From NCBI GenBank assembly GCA_023055355.1, contig JALJCS010000007.1, positions 6,312,001-6,376,000 of the forward strand: a stretch of 64,000 nucleotides of DNA, read 5' to 3'. Position 1 is the stretch's first letter. Each line of letters opens with the position of its first letter. Under the pieces are notes generated by a model that was given only the letters and a program-made list of their open reading frames with translations, was not told where the DNA came from and searched no databases. Positions 25,091 to 36,402 of the stretch are shown in pieces. Made by a program: the position numbers and the translations under genes. Source of the stretch: Agelaius tricolor. Lineage: Eukaryota > Chordata > Aves > Passeriformes > Icteridae.

Positions 25091-26519
25091 CTAACATTTA
25101 ACTCCAACAACAGGGAAAGAGAACAAATTAACTGGGTTAGCACACCACTTAGATTTGCTGTTGTTTTTCAGTCAATAGGTCACTTCCCTGGGTTAAGGGT
25201 TGTGCTCTGCCAAGCAGCAGGATTTTCTAGCTGGTCCTGTATTGATGAGAAAATAACTCTCGGATTCTCTGGTGCCATAGGTCATCAATAAAATAAGAAA
25301 TTCTTATGTTCTTCAATACTGCAAAATTTCTGCCTTTAATATTCTTAGAGTATTATGCTATTTTTCAAATATACTAGAATTTTTTCAAATATATTAGAAA
25401 CCCTTCTCAGCCGATGTTTTTTTGTAAGTGCTTTTATAGACATTATCTTCTGAATTCCCCTTGAGATGCTGTGTACTAACTGTGCTGATAGCTAATTCAG
25501 GTTTATTAACTAGAGTGGGATTTTGCCAGTTAGGTCCCTTTAGGGTCAGGCTTGGACACTCAGAAGTCTTATACCCATGGAGACTATTTCATCAGATGTA
25601 CATGCAGATGTAGGTATCTCTGTGGTCTGTGTAGTTGTGCTTGCACTGATACCCCTAACAGTGAAATAACTTGACAGCTTTAAACACTTTGTATGATGAA
25701 TGAGAGACAGCACAATTAGCACTGAGTTCCATGAACAGATCTGTTGCTGAACAGCATTATTAGCAACAGAAGAAAATGCTATCTCATCTACCAGTTTCAG
25801 GAGATTTTATTGTTCCCTGATAGGATAGGAAGATTCCACATTCCTTATTTCAGAAAGAAGTGGTTTTTATCTGTGAAATGTCCTCACTTCTCAAAAACAG
25901 ATGTCACAGGCTAAAATACCTAAATACTGAGAAAAATGACAGCTCTCCCCTTTCCTTTTGCCCTCAGCAAAAATGAAGTCTTGGCTAGCTACTGGCATTT
26001 TTTAGGAATTATGCCTGCTCAGTTATTTTTTTTAATATTGCTGCAACTTTTTTTTCCTGATTCCTGCAGAAATGAGGCTTATGCAATCCTGCTGCGTGTG
26101 CTTGTATCTTCGTCACTTCCACACCCCCGAAATCTTTTGAACCTATTGACAAATTTCAACCCATTGATCTCTCAAAGAAAATCAAGTTCCTACAAGCTTT
26201 GTGAAAATAACCTGCTTACAGAGAGGTTGGCTGCAGTGTGAACAGGCACCATTTCAGACAGAGGAAAACCCACTTTTAGGAAAAGTGTTTATTTATAGAC
26301 ACCTGTCCATGGGGAGTATTTCAGGGAAAGCTGTTTCCTTCCTTCAACTGCAGTCAACTTAATTTGAGGCTCTGGTCTTGCAGCAGCCAGGCTTTAATGT
26401 ACTGATCTCCACAGCATGTGGGGATACTGATTTGCAGTAATGATTTACCACCTTTACTGCATTTAAAGCAAATTGTTTTAAAAACCACTTAATTTTCCAT
26501 TTCCTCTCCTTTTTTCCCC
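25091..26519. other. Non-coding sequence, no gene seen
   Basis: AT-rich. A 101-codon frame at 25936-26241 is hydrophobic over its first half because of T-rich sequence, and has no recognisable family. Confidence 0.55.
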
Positions 26520-26935
26520 CTTCCTTTTTGTTAAGAACCAAAAACTGTCCAATAGCCTGTCTCTTAAGACCAAGACATTATGCCCATCATGCTAGAAGTC
26601 AACCCTTGACCTTTAACACTGTCACTTTTCTCTGTGGATTCTCTGAGGTTAAAGTTACAGAATTGCTGAAACAGATAACAGAGTGCAGAAGGCTGAAAAG
26701 TGACTGGGACGAACCTCCAGGGACAAAGTTAATCTGTTGGAGCATTTCCTGTGTGTACTTTGAAACCTCTCAATTTAACTTGATCAAAGCATGAGCCGAC
26801 ACGTTTCAGCTCCCTACTGAACAAACAAATTTGCTGCTTATCGTTGTTGCCACCTCAGCCTTTAATTTACTTAGTAAGCCAGTACATGTTAAATGAACAA
26901 CCTGGTTACTACAAATGCTGGGTGCTGGTCTCCAA
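26520..26935. other. Candidate conserved non-coding element
   Basis: Complex, repeat-free sequence with retained CpG near 26709, 26797 and 26801. Possible nuclear-receptor half-sites are present (TGACCTTTAA near 26609 and GAGGTTAAAGTTAC near 26646). An 88-codon frame is open across part of it but has no recognisable motif. Conservation is inferred from appearance only. Confidence 0.25.
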
Positions 26936-28400
26936 AAAAAGGCTGTAGTTTCCCTGACATTATTTAGTTCAGCACATCAAAGACCCTGTTTTTCACCACA
27001 ATCTCAATGTAAAAGAACCACAGCCAGTGTGGTCAACAGAGGCCTCTTAGGGACCACTTGATCCATCAGCATCCATTGGCTTATATTTCAGTATCTTGGG
27101 ATTCTACCTTTCTTTTTCATTAATTCCCACAGAGCATAGGTGGACTGAGAAAATAAATGGTGGTACTTTCAAAACACATTGGTTAAATCACATTAACACC
27201 TTTCAAAGAACGTATGGATTAACAGTTCCTTTAAACATCACTTTTTTATCAAAAGCAGTAACTAATACTTTTTAAAATGTTCTGGTAGTTGGGAGTATTT
27301 TTCCCAAAAAATATCTTTAGTCAAGTTAACAATAACAATAGTAAAGACTAGTGTGAGATGTTGCATGAAGGGAGCATGGCCAGACATGATAATGAGCTAA
27401 AGTGGCTGCTTTCTGTTTTTAAACCAAAATAACTTGGCAAGTGTTTTTAAACCAAGCCTAAAGTATTTTCATTGTTTTCCACTTACTTAAATCCACTGGC
27501 CCATATTTTCCAGCATATCTGCCTTTCCTTATTCTCAGAGAAATTGAGTCCAATGATTTGAACTGTTCTTCAGTGCTTCTCTGTGGCTGCAGAACCCCTG
27601 AACTAGGAAATTACTCCTGTCCCTTCAGGGTATAGGTTTCTGGGTCCATCATGCAAATATTGAAATATCCTGGGCTAGAGGAAACAATCAGTCAATAAAC
27701 CAACCTCTTAAACCAACCTTCCTCCCAGAGCAATGCTAGAAGGGAATTTCACTTGATGTAGGTAGGTACAGATATACCCTACTCTTCATCGAAACCATGG
27801 TTGCCTTTGGCAGCTTCTTTCCTTCTTTCAAGTAAAACTGACTTCTTAAAATATTCTGCAAGCTCAGATATTAACCATAATCAGTTTTTATTCTACTTCT
27901 GTGTTCATCACTCATTGAAAATGCAAAATGCTTAGACAATGTAAGTAATGATGGAAAATTTCTAAAAGAGTGCAGTGCAGTGACACGTCTCCTCCTGGAA
28001 TTAATGGGACACGTGTGATGCTCTCCTGAACCATTCCCTCAGTGTCATTCAGAGACTTGTGAGCATCTCTGTAGGAAATGACAGGGCAGCCAGCCACATG
28101 GCAGTGTCTGCTGACACAGATCAGCCTCCACAAGCAATTCAATAATAAATGTATCATGTCTTTCCCCATAATACCCACAGACTAGTTGAGTTTAGGGGTT
28201 TGTGAAGCTTGCAGGTGATCTTTTGGTTATCCTGGCGTGTAAAACTCTTTCAGGTCCACAGGGCTCCTTCCCAATGTGGACTTGCACTGATTACTCTCTT
28301 TCTCCATGTTATTAATTTAAACAAGTTAAGCAACTTATTTTTCCACCTAAATGAAAATTGTCCCAGACATAGAAAACTCCTTTCCCAAAAGAGGAGTTGT
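26936..28400. other. Non-coding sequence, no gene seen
   Basis: AT-rich sequence without clear repeat or reading frame. Parts may be conserved, but nothing specific can be stated. Confidence 0.55.
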
Positions 28401-28570
28401 CACAAATAAATGACCTGCATTTTGGGGTTAGCTTTAATGATTATTGCGAGATAATGCAAGATTTATCATTTTGCCAACCTGGTTTCAAACTTGTCTACAG
28501 AAATCTAATTGTAACTAGTTGCCATTTTCAAGAACAAATTTAGGCAGCAGAGTTGACCGGGTAATGTTTC
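28401..28570. other. Possible conserved non-coding element
   Basis: AT-rich, non-repetitive, with CpG kept near 28447 and 28558 and several possible homeodomain- or POU-like AT motifs. A weak call based on sequence texture. Confidence 0.2.
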
Positions 28571-31500
28571 CATGCTTCTCTGGCATGAAGCAGAACTCTA
28601 AAAGTATTCTCCAAGTAGGGAAAAGAGCAAGTTTGTTCTGGACTAGGTGGTAGCCTGGTACTTGTTTTTCACATTGGGGTTATTGGAGAAACAGATTTAA
28701 ACCCTTCCTTGGCTTGATCTGGGTTTCTCACACCAAAGGGATTCCCCTGACACCACTCCATCAGCTGCTCTGTGATGGCTCTCCTTAAATGGGTCTGGCC
28801 ATAGAAGTTGCTTGTGCTTCTCCAAGAGATGCTGTCTGTGTGGGTTTGAGCACTGCTCTAGGATGAGGGACACTCACATGCTTGCTCCTGAGCCAAGTAT
28901 TTTTTATTTATAAAAAGTGGAAACTTCTCCAGTGGGTGGGCTTGAAGAAGATACTTTTTCCTTTCTATCAAACAACACTGGTAAGGAGAACACCTAATAC
29001 TGAAATTGAAATCCCTACATCAGCTCAAGCAACCTTGACACATATTGTCCCCTAGAGTGACACAAGCTCTTTTAACATCTATATTTCCATAAATTTCTCT
29101 ATTTTTAGCAAGTCCACATTAAAAAAAAAAAAAGGCATTTTATAGAAATTTTCATAGCAGCTGTAGAGATATAGAGAATAGGAGGTCAAAGGAGTGGTTC
29201 TTTGGGCTGCTCTGTGGACTTTCTCACTCAGCCCTCAAAAAATCTTCAATCCTTTGACTCCCCTTCTCATCCCAGCTGGTCTTGGCACAACTAATCATAG
29301 AACACCACATCTGATTCTGTCTGGAACATGCTGCTAAGGGCTGCAAATGCTCTTGCAGGTATTCCTGTCTGTGCTGAAGCAGCCAAACAAGTCAGGGCCC
29401 CTAAATGAGCAGGGCTGCACAGAGGCCAGCAGCCCAGAGGTGACCTGTCCCATGTGTGGAGCCCTTACACAGCTAGTAATGGTTTTTAAAAGCAGAATGG
29501 AAACAGAATATTTAAAACCCCCTACAAAGGAGTCACCATCAGCTGCTCAGCTGTACTGGAGGCCCTGTCTCGATGGAAGTCTGGTTGGATGGTTGGGAAG
29601 TAAATTCCACACAGCCATGGTTACTAAGGGAATAGGAGCCAGGGATTGTCAGCCTTACATGCTCCTTGGTCCTCCTCTTCTGGATGAATATTAGTTATAC
29701 TTTTCAGGCAGTTTTGTGGGTGGGTAGAGACAAAGGAGAAAATAGACAGGAGAAAAAAAATCTCTATTTCTGTGACAAGGCCACCTGCTCATATCTTCTC
29801 AGGGTGGTGGCCTCATTGTGTGTTCTGCTTCTCTTTTCCTCTACAGACAGCCAGCGTTCCACACATCTGCAATTTTCCAGCCATGAGGTCTTTTAAATTC
29901 AAACACCAGTTTTAGCCTTCAAAAATTAATCTTTGCAAAGCATCTATGTCAGGAAAACTGCTGTCCATTAGTAGGAAATGATTCAGAAAAAGGAAGACAA
30001 TTTGCTTATTTATGTAAGAAACTGCTGTACAACTAAATACAGATATAGGTCAGTAAAATAAGTTCTTTGATCTATTGCCACAAGAAATCAGTGTAAATAT
30101 GTTTCCTGATAAGAGTTGCTACAGCATAATTGCATTTTACAAAGTGTGTAGTGTGCTATTACTCGGGAAATGTGTTCACTGATACACATGTCTCCACTCA
30201 GCCTCATGGCTGAAAGGTTTGCTTTTTCTCTTATTTATAGTTCTTGCACATTTTTAATAAGGTGATTAAACTCATGAAGGCATGGAAGAGAGTACAAATA
30301 GGGAAAATTGATTCTAGAGCATACACAACCACTATTGAAATAGACACCAGTTGATTGTTTTCAAACATATGTAGGTTAGTGGCATTTGAGATTAAACTGC
30401 AAGGCAAATATTAAGAGGGATTAATTTATGCTGTCAACTATGACTGTTCTGGGCTTCATCCTTTTGCTAGAATAGCTGAAAGCACAACTCCATTACAGCT
30501 GTAGAAGGCTTGTTCTTCATGGAGTTTTGTCCTGTTTTGGGGGAACAGTGCTCACTGTAGAAATTGAGCCCCCCCAGATCTTGCAAAGGCTGCTCACTGA
30601 ATGCTGGTGGTATTGAATGCTCACCAGGTCCTCACCGTAGGGCAGATTTACCCTGGGCTTTAGTGGGATTGCTGATATGGGAAGATGGGAATGATCATAG
30701 CACTGTTAGAATTCCAACCGTGATTCCCTATTTACAAGGATGCTGCCATAATAATGAAAGGTATCCAGGTAATCCCTTTCAAGGTTTGTGAACCTACCTG
30801 AGCAATGCCTGCTGGATAGAAATGTTCGGCCAGGCAGGACTGAGCTTATTAAACATTGTCTCAGCATGAAAATATGTATATGAGTGTACAGGTTTAAGCA
30901 AAGCCATCTCAACAGATTTAATATGGGGGATATGAAAAGACCATTGTTAAGAGTGTCAGGGAAGTGGTTGCAGTAGTATTTCTTTGTTTTGGAGAGCTCG
31001 TGGTTGAGCTACCAGAAGCAGAGCCCTGCAGCAGGATGGGAAGAGCAGGAATGCATCTCTGCACTCAGGCTACAGAGACTGGGATTTCACTACTTGTGGG
31101 CTGCTATAAAGTCCCATTATGCTTAGGCATGATATTCATGACAGGGTAAACAATCCCCTCCAGGCTCCAGTGGGATGCCAGCCATCCTCATGGTCTCTAG
31201 TAGGCAGCAGAGTCAAAAACAGTGGGTGATTCCCGAGAGAGAAGATGTGGTTCTGGGTTCATGGCCAGAGTGGGAGGCAATTCCCGCATCCTGCCTTTCC
31301 ACTGGGTCCTGGAGCCAAACTTGCTGCTCTGCACATCATGTTCTTGTCATAGAAAAACAATTTCTACAGCTGTCTTCCCTGCAACAGCTTCAGGACAAGG
31401 CCTTCCTGGGACAGCCTGAGGGAAGCTCTTGCTTTTTCTTACAGGAGGTGCAATATGCAGTCATGTGGAGGACAGGCTGAAATCAAAATGAAACTGAAAT

Positions 31501-32618
31501 CTGATTTGTCATTGTCTGCTCATTTTGGAGGAGTAATGGGAGCCATCACCATCATTTGGGGTTTAAGTGAGCCTTGTGCTGTTCCATAACTTTAGTGTTC
31601 CTGACCTCTCTCCTCGAGGTATCTCCTTTCTAGTTTTTGGAAACCAGTATCTTTGTGTGACTGTGAAATGGTTCATTAATAATTGCCTATCTTCTTAATT
31701 CACTTGGAGATTGACTGGTGGGAAGTGTTTGGTGGGACAGTCTAAGTTCCTGATGGCACGGCAGTTCAGACTGTGAACAGGTTCTGCAAAGCTAGAAATG
31801 GTTGTTGCTGATGTTGTCTTGTTGTGATTGTAACTCCCAGAGTATGCAGAAAAACCCTCTCCTTAGAGATATGTAGGATTGTCATTGCCATAGTTGTTAA
31901 AAAATTAGCTTTATCTTTTTCTCTCTTAATCTTTTTTTTTTAACTTTTAAAATATGTTGGAATAATAAGATGGGGAAAATCTATAAAAGAATGCATTAGA
32001 AATATATTGTAAGCAGATACAAGGAAACAACAACATTCATGTTGCACACAGAGTCTCGATTTGTCTGCTTTGGGACAGTACAGTCTCTAATTACATGAAC
32101 AAATATCATTTTTGAAGTCATATGATATAAAAATATCTACCATTTAAAACCTTAGACAAACATGAAAGTCCCACCAGTTATGTTACTCTTCCTCTGCTTT
32201 GTTGCCCTTGTGGGTATGACACTCATTTTCTACAACAGTTCACTGACAGTATGGGGGGTTTGCAGTGAGTTCAAATGTTCCTGACTCCTGTGCTTTCCTG
32301 AACAGGGATAGAAGTACTAAAATTTTGAAAGGCTTTCCTCACTCAAGCCCATGAAAATTGCTAGCAGGGGCCATAGCTGGAGAGCAGAGAACCTTGGCTG
32401 GGAGGAGGATGTCCCATTACTATATATTAGAAGAGCAGGGCTTATCTTTTTCAGATTTCTGATGAGAAGTCTGGAGGGATTTCAGAAGATGTGTAAAAGG
32501 TATGCAAAATGGGATATGTAAAAGAGGAATAGTCTGACCCAGACAGAAAATTGTCTTTCCAGTCTGTGTGAGGGCATCTAATTTGAGTCATCCTACTTAG
32601 GGATGAGAAAATTAAAGT
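28571..32618. other. Non-coding sequence, no gene seen
   Basis: Contains a 13-A run at 29121-29133 and short frames (up to 115 codons at 29347-29694) with no recognisable domain. No transposon ends or RNA genes were identified by eye. Confidence 0.55.
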
Positions 32619-32674
32619 AAGTATCTTATCAATAGCCTTATCTTTTAGCAGATAAGGCTATTGATAAGATACTT
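32619..32674. repeat. Perfect 25-bp inverted repeat with 6-nt loop
   Basis: The left arm at 32619-32643 (AAGTATCTTATCAATAGC then CTTATCT) is the exact reverse complement of the right arm at 32650-32674. The 6-nt spacer is TTTAGC. It would form a 25-bp stem as RNA or as a cruciform. There are no terminal transposon features or target duplication that I can see. Possible explanations are a template-switch (foldback) mutation, a decayed small inverted-repeat element, or a hairpin RNA locus. The stem is shorter than is usual for a canonical microRNA precursor, and no expression evidence is available. Confidence 0.97.
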
Positions 32675-33861
32675 GAAAAACATGAGAAGAAATTATATGT
32701 CTCCTTCAGACATGCATCAGGCTTTTCCTCAGTCTCTTCCCCAGCAGTTTTGCATGGAAAAATGCTTCCTTCTGTACAAGAACTTTTCTAGTGGTTAAAA
32801 ACATTAGTAAGTCTGGGACAGACCTTTAAGTCTTGTTTCTTGACTGCTCCTAATAGACTTCATGAACTCAATCCCACAGTTTTGTATCCTGAACTTCACC
32901 TTATTTCTCTGTAAGACAGCCTTCTGCTTTCAGTATTAGACACCTCACACAGCCTTGTGAGGACAGACTTTATGTAAAGCCAGCAAAGATTTGCTGGGGG
33001 AAAATAACGTGTGGTGTAATCATAACATCTCAGAGTTATTATCTTTTGCCATTAAAAGAATTGTACTTTGGCATGTGAGAAAGGGAAGAAGGAAAGATGC
33101 TCATTAGCAGCTTCCTTCCTCAGGCTCTGAGCTTCCAGGGGCTCCTCTCTGAGAAGCGTGAGCACAGCTGCAGTCCCACAGCAGCCTCAGCTGATGGAAC
33201 AGCTGCCTCTGCAGTGCAGTGCCATCATCTGCCCCTCTCCTTCAGCCCCACTCTATTCCCTCCATCCCCTGCACTGGCCTGGATGTTCTCTGCTCCTTTG
33301 TGGAGCCATTTTAAGATGTTAACATGGAAGAAAGCTTCCTGTGACCTTTTGTGTGTGGAGATAAGGAAGGCTCTGGTAGCAGTAGCAGGACACTCAAGGT
33401 GCCCCAAGGTGCTTCAGGAGAGGGGCAGGACAGCAGAAGTGGCTGTAGTGGCCACAAGACACAGTGACTGAGGATGTCAAGGAGCCACAGCCTTTCCCTT
33501 CAAGCCAGAGCTTCCTGGTGTGTGGAAGCACTTGCTGAGACTGCCTGGCTTCCCTAGAGCCCCACAAACACCAGTGTTGCCCTGACTGCTGGGGAAGAGC
33601 AAGAATGAAGAGGAGAGAGGAGAGGAGTGAGTGTGCTGTAAGATGGGGACTGCGATCAAGAATTACTTTAAGAGAGAGAAAAAGGAATCTGAAAGTACCA
33701 TGGGGAAAATGCTGTTTCATGGCTCTGCAAAGTTGACCAGACTGGAGTTATTAAGAGAAGTTTATCTAATACTCTGCATATGCATTTTCAGACAGTACAA
33801 AGTGCCAGATTTGCTTGCGTCTTAAACTCTGCAAGGAGTTCTGGTCCTTCCTTCCTCTCTT
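32675..33861. other. Non-coding sequence, no gene seen
   Basis: Rises in GC between about 33.1 and 33.6 kb, where frames of 60-124 codons overlap on both strands without recognisable content. A short GA-rich stretch lies near 33607-33631. Confidence 0.55.
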
Positions 33862-34000
33862 AGAAAGGATGAAATTGAATTAATAAAGGTTGAGAGAAGG
33901 ACAGCAAGGATGAGTGGAGGTACAGGGCACCTCACCCTTTTCTAAGGGGAGAGTTAAAACAGAATAATCACCCTGGAGTCTGGAAAAGAGACCTGGAAAG
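33862..34000 (+). mobile_element. Old CR1 LINE fragment
   Basis: The sequence around GAGAGAAGGACAGCAAGGAT, followed by CAGGGCACCTCACC and CTGGAGTCTGGAAAAGAGAC, follows the order of the CR1 3' region ('cagagaagggcaacaaggatg ... ctggagcacctc ... cctggagaaaag'). Divergence is high and indels are visible. The element is a 5'- and 3'-incomplete relic in plus orientation. Confidence 0.5.
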
Positions 34001-34140
34001 GGCAGAGAGGGGCTCTTGGTTTGTGGTCCTTCATGGGATCATCAATGTGTTTGACAGAAGAAAGTGAAGAAGGAAGTGGTTCATTGTTGCTTGTTAAAAA
34101 GGGTGGTGAAGACCCTGACAAGTTACAAAGGCAGGGTGAT

Positions 34141-34310
34141 TTAGGTTGAAAGGAATCCCTGGACATAATCTGGTCACAACCTCTCTCTAAGCACCACCAA
34201 TTTAGCTCAGGATTTTCTTCCTTGGTTTTGAATGTAGGATGCAGGTCCTACAGCCTCTCTGGGTAACATCTTCTAGTGTTATCAGACTAAAGATCTGAAG
34301 CAAATTAAGA
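34141..34310 (-). mobile_element. Old CR1 LINE 3' fragment, minus strand
   Basis: TTAGGTTGAAAGGAATCCCTGG, ATCTGGTCACAACCTCTC, TTTTGAATGTAGGATG and CAGCCTCTCTGGGTAACATC follow the order of an avian CR1 3' end read in reverse complement ('aggttggaagggacctctggagatcat ... gtccaacctcc ... ttttgaatatctccaaggatgg ... caacctctctgggcaacctg'). The copy is diverged, hence old. It lies about 140 bp from a plus-strand CR1 piece. Confidence 0.6.
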
Positions 34311-34610
34311 AAGTGGATCAATGCATAAATCAGCTCATTGGATATGCTTGACTCATAGGATGCTATGGAGAGGAAAGTCTGAATTGCTTTCTAAGATGAC
34401 CAAAACTCAACATGAAAAATGCTTCCTGAGCTACTAAAACTGTGAGCACAACATCTGGCTTGAGACAGCAGGTTGAGGAATCAACATGATTCCCACCACA
34501 ACTTATTTGTCCTCCTCTGCCCTGAGACACCTACTACTGACCACTGTCAAAGGTCAGGTATTGGTTTTGAAGGGCCTCTGATCCACCCAGCATGAACGTC
34601 TTTGGTCTGA
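34311..34610. other. Non-coding sequence, no gene seen
   Basis: Nothing recognised. Confidence 0.55.
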
Positions 34611-35130
34611 TCAGTGGGTGACCCAAGCCTGCCAACACATCAAGCAGGTGAAAATGCTGCTCTTAATGCTGCCTTCAGCTTTCACAGGACAGCTGCCCAG
34701 GCAGGTTCGGACCTATTTCCATCAAGCATTAAAAGTTGGTTTCATAACGTGTATTTTTCTGTCAAACTTTGTGAATAAAACAGTGCAGGAAGATGTCGTG
34801 ACTAACGCGAAGCTTTTTATTCAGGCAGCAGATGAAGTGGGTTAGTTTTAGAAAGGAGTAGGAGTCAGAAGAACATTCAGCTTAAGCAGACAGACCAACC
34901 CTGGTTAAACTGAAGGGAAAAGCAGTGACACTAGGCCCTGCATATCTGATGTGAAAGACTAGGAATACAATACTGGATTTATTGTTCGGGTTATACATTA
35001 TCCCAGAAAACTGTGGTTTTATAGTGGCGACATCTGACCGCTTGCTATCAAGAGATAACTTGAAAGTGCTGCACGATAGGAAAACTGTTCTTTTCTTGTT
35101 GCAGTTATTTTTATTGACAAGCTTTCAGAC
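34611..35130. other. Candidate conserved non-coding element with retained CpG
   Basis: Nine CpG dinucleotides lie between about 34709 and 35076, including two in AACGCGAAG near 34805-34809, in otherwise CpG-poor AT-rich sequence. It is non-repetitive. A 75-codon plus frame (34618-34845) covers part of it, but its product is not recognisable. This may mark purifying selection or low germline methylation, but no alignment is available. Confidence 0.3.
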
Positions 35131-36382
35131 ACCATGAAAGAGTCCACTGATACTTAGCAGCAAAATACTGTTCACAACCAGCCAGAGGAAGATTGAAGGC
35201 ATGAACAACAAAGCAAATGAATACCCTGCAGCCTCTCTGCACACATAGCTGCTTGTTCAGCCTTCAAAAACAAGTAAATAAAACTCACAGATGTTTGGAT
35301 TCAGAGGTAAGATGATTCCTCAGTGCAGGAATGTCTCCCATTTGTTGGGTGCAGTGTGCTGCATCTTGCAGGAGAGGTGCTTCTTTCTGCAGTGTGTCAT
35401 GTGCAGCAGAGCCCCCTCACTCTCACATCAGACCCCTCCTTTCCCACTCATAGGAGCTGATAATCATTTTGTTGCAGAAACATTAATTGATTGCTTGGGG
35501 GGAAAATACATTGAGAAGGAATGCAGTACTTTATTTATAGGTTAGTTGTTGCTTTTCCTCCTGTAAATTGCCTTCACTTCTGGTGGTTGATTCTTAAGGA
35601 GAGCAATGCTGTGATCACAGGGAGAGGCTTTCTGGTGTCTCTGTCTTCTTGCTCCAATTTCTGCTGCTCCCCTGCCGAGCTCAGCTGCAAAGGGAAGTTC
35701 TGCACCAGCTGTGGTGGTGTCCAGAGCTCAGAATGGCACAAACCAGAGGCACAAGGGGCCAGCAGGCAGGTAGGTCCCAGGCAGGGGATGAGCCAAGAGA
35801 CCTGGGACCTCCAGACACAGTGCCTGGATTTGCAGCTCCAGGTCCAGAGGCTTAATGTTACCAAGAGTGTCATAGCCAAGACATGGTGGATGGGCAGGTG
35901 GAGTGAGCTCAGCCAGGTGTCATCATGGACACCAGCTACACCAGATCACACATTGTCTGAGTCTATGAGCAAAAAGATACCCTCATTTCCCCTCCACATG
36001 CACTTGCAGGAAAGGAGGAAGCCTAATCTGTGTACCCCTAATGGAGTGGGGCTCCACCTCAGATCAGCAGCTCTGGAGCCAGGATTTGTCCTGGATGGCA
36101 AAGGAAGGGCAAGCTGGATGCCCAAGTCTGCACATTGCAAAGATGAGGAGACAATGAACATGGACATTATTTTGTTTTTGCAGCTTGTATCTTACCCGAG
36201 CCTTTATTTTTAGGGATCTCAGTTAGAACAAGAGAAATAGCAAAGCTTTTAGTAAGATCAGTTTCTCTAATGACTCACCAAGTGCTACAAAGTCAAAACA
36301 GGTTGCTTGTGCTTGAAAGGTATAAAACATGTCATTTTTATGGTTACTGTACAAAACACTGCATATATGCATGCAGGAGAAC
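35131..36382. other. Non-coding sequence with a 230-codon chance frame
   Basis: A 230-codon plus frame (35521-36213) is the second longest in the window. Its product is Ser-, Cys- and Gln-containing without domain, signal peptide or repeat, and a 101-codon minus frame overlaps it. The start region runs through AT-rich DNA. No splice or promoter support was seen, so it is treated as chance. Confidence 0.45.
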
Positions 36383-36402
36383 ATGAGATTTTAAAATCTC
36401 AT
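36383..36402. repeat. Perfect 20-bp palindrome
   Basis: ATGAGATTTTAAAATCTCAT reads the same on both strands with no spacer. It may be a chance AT-rich palindrome or a dimeric binding site. Confidence 0.97.

Noticed and set aside
35521..36213. 230-codon plus-strand frame
   Set aside because: No recognisable domain, overlapped by a 101-codon frame on the other strand, and no splice or promoter evidence.
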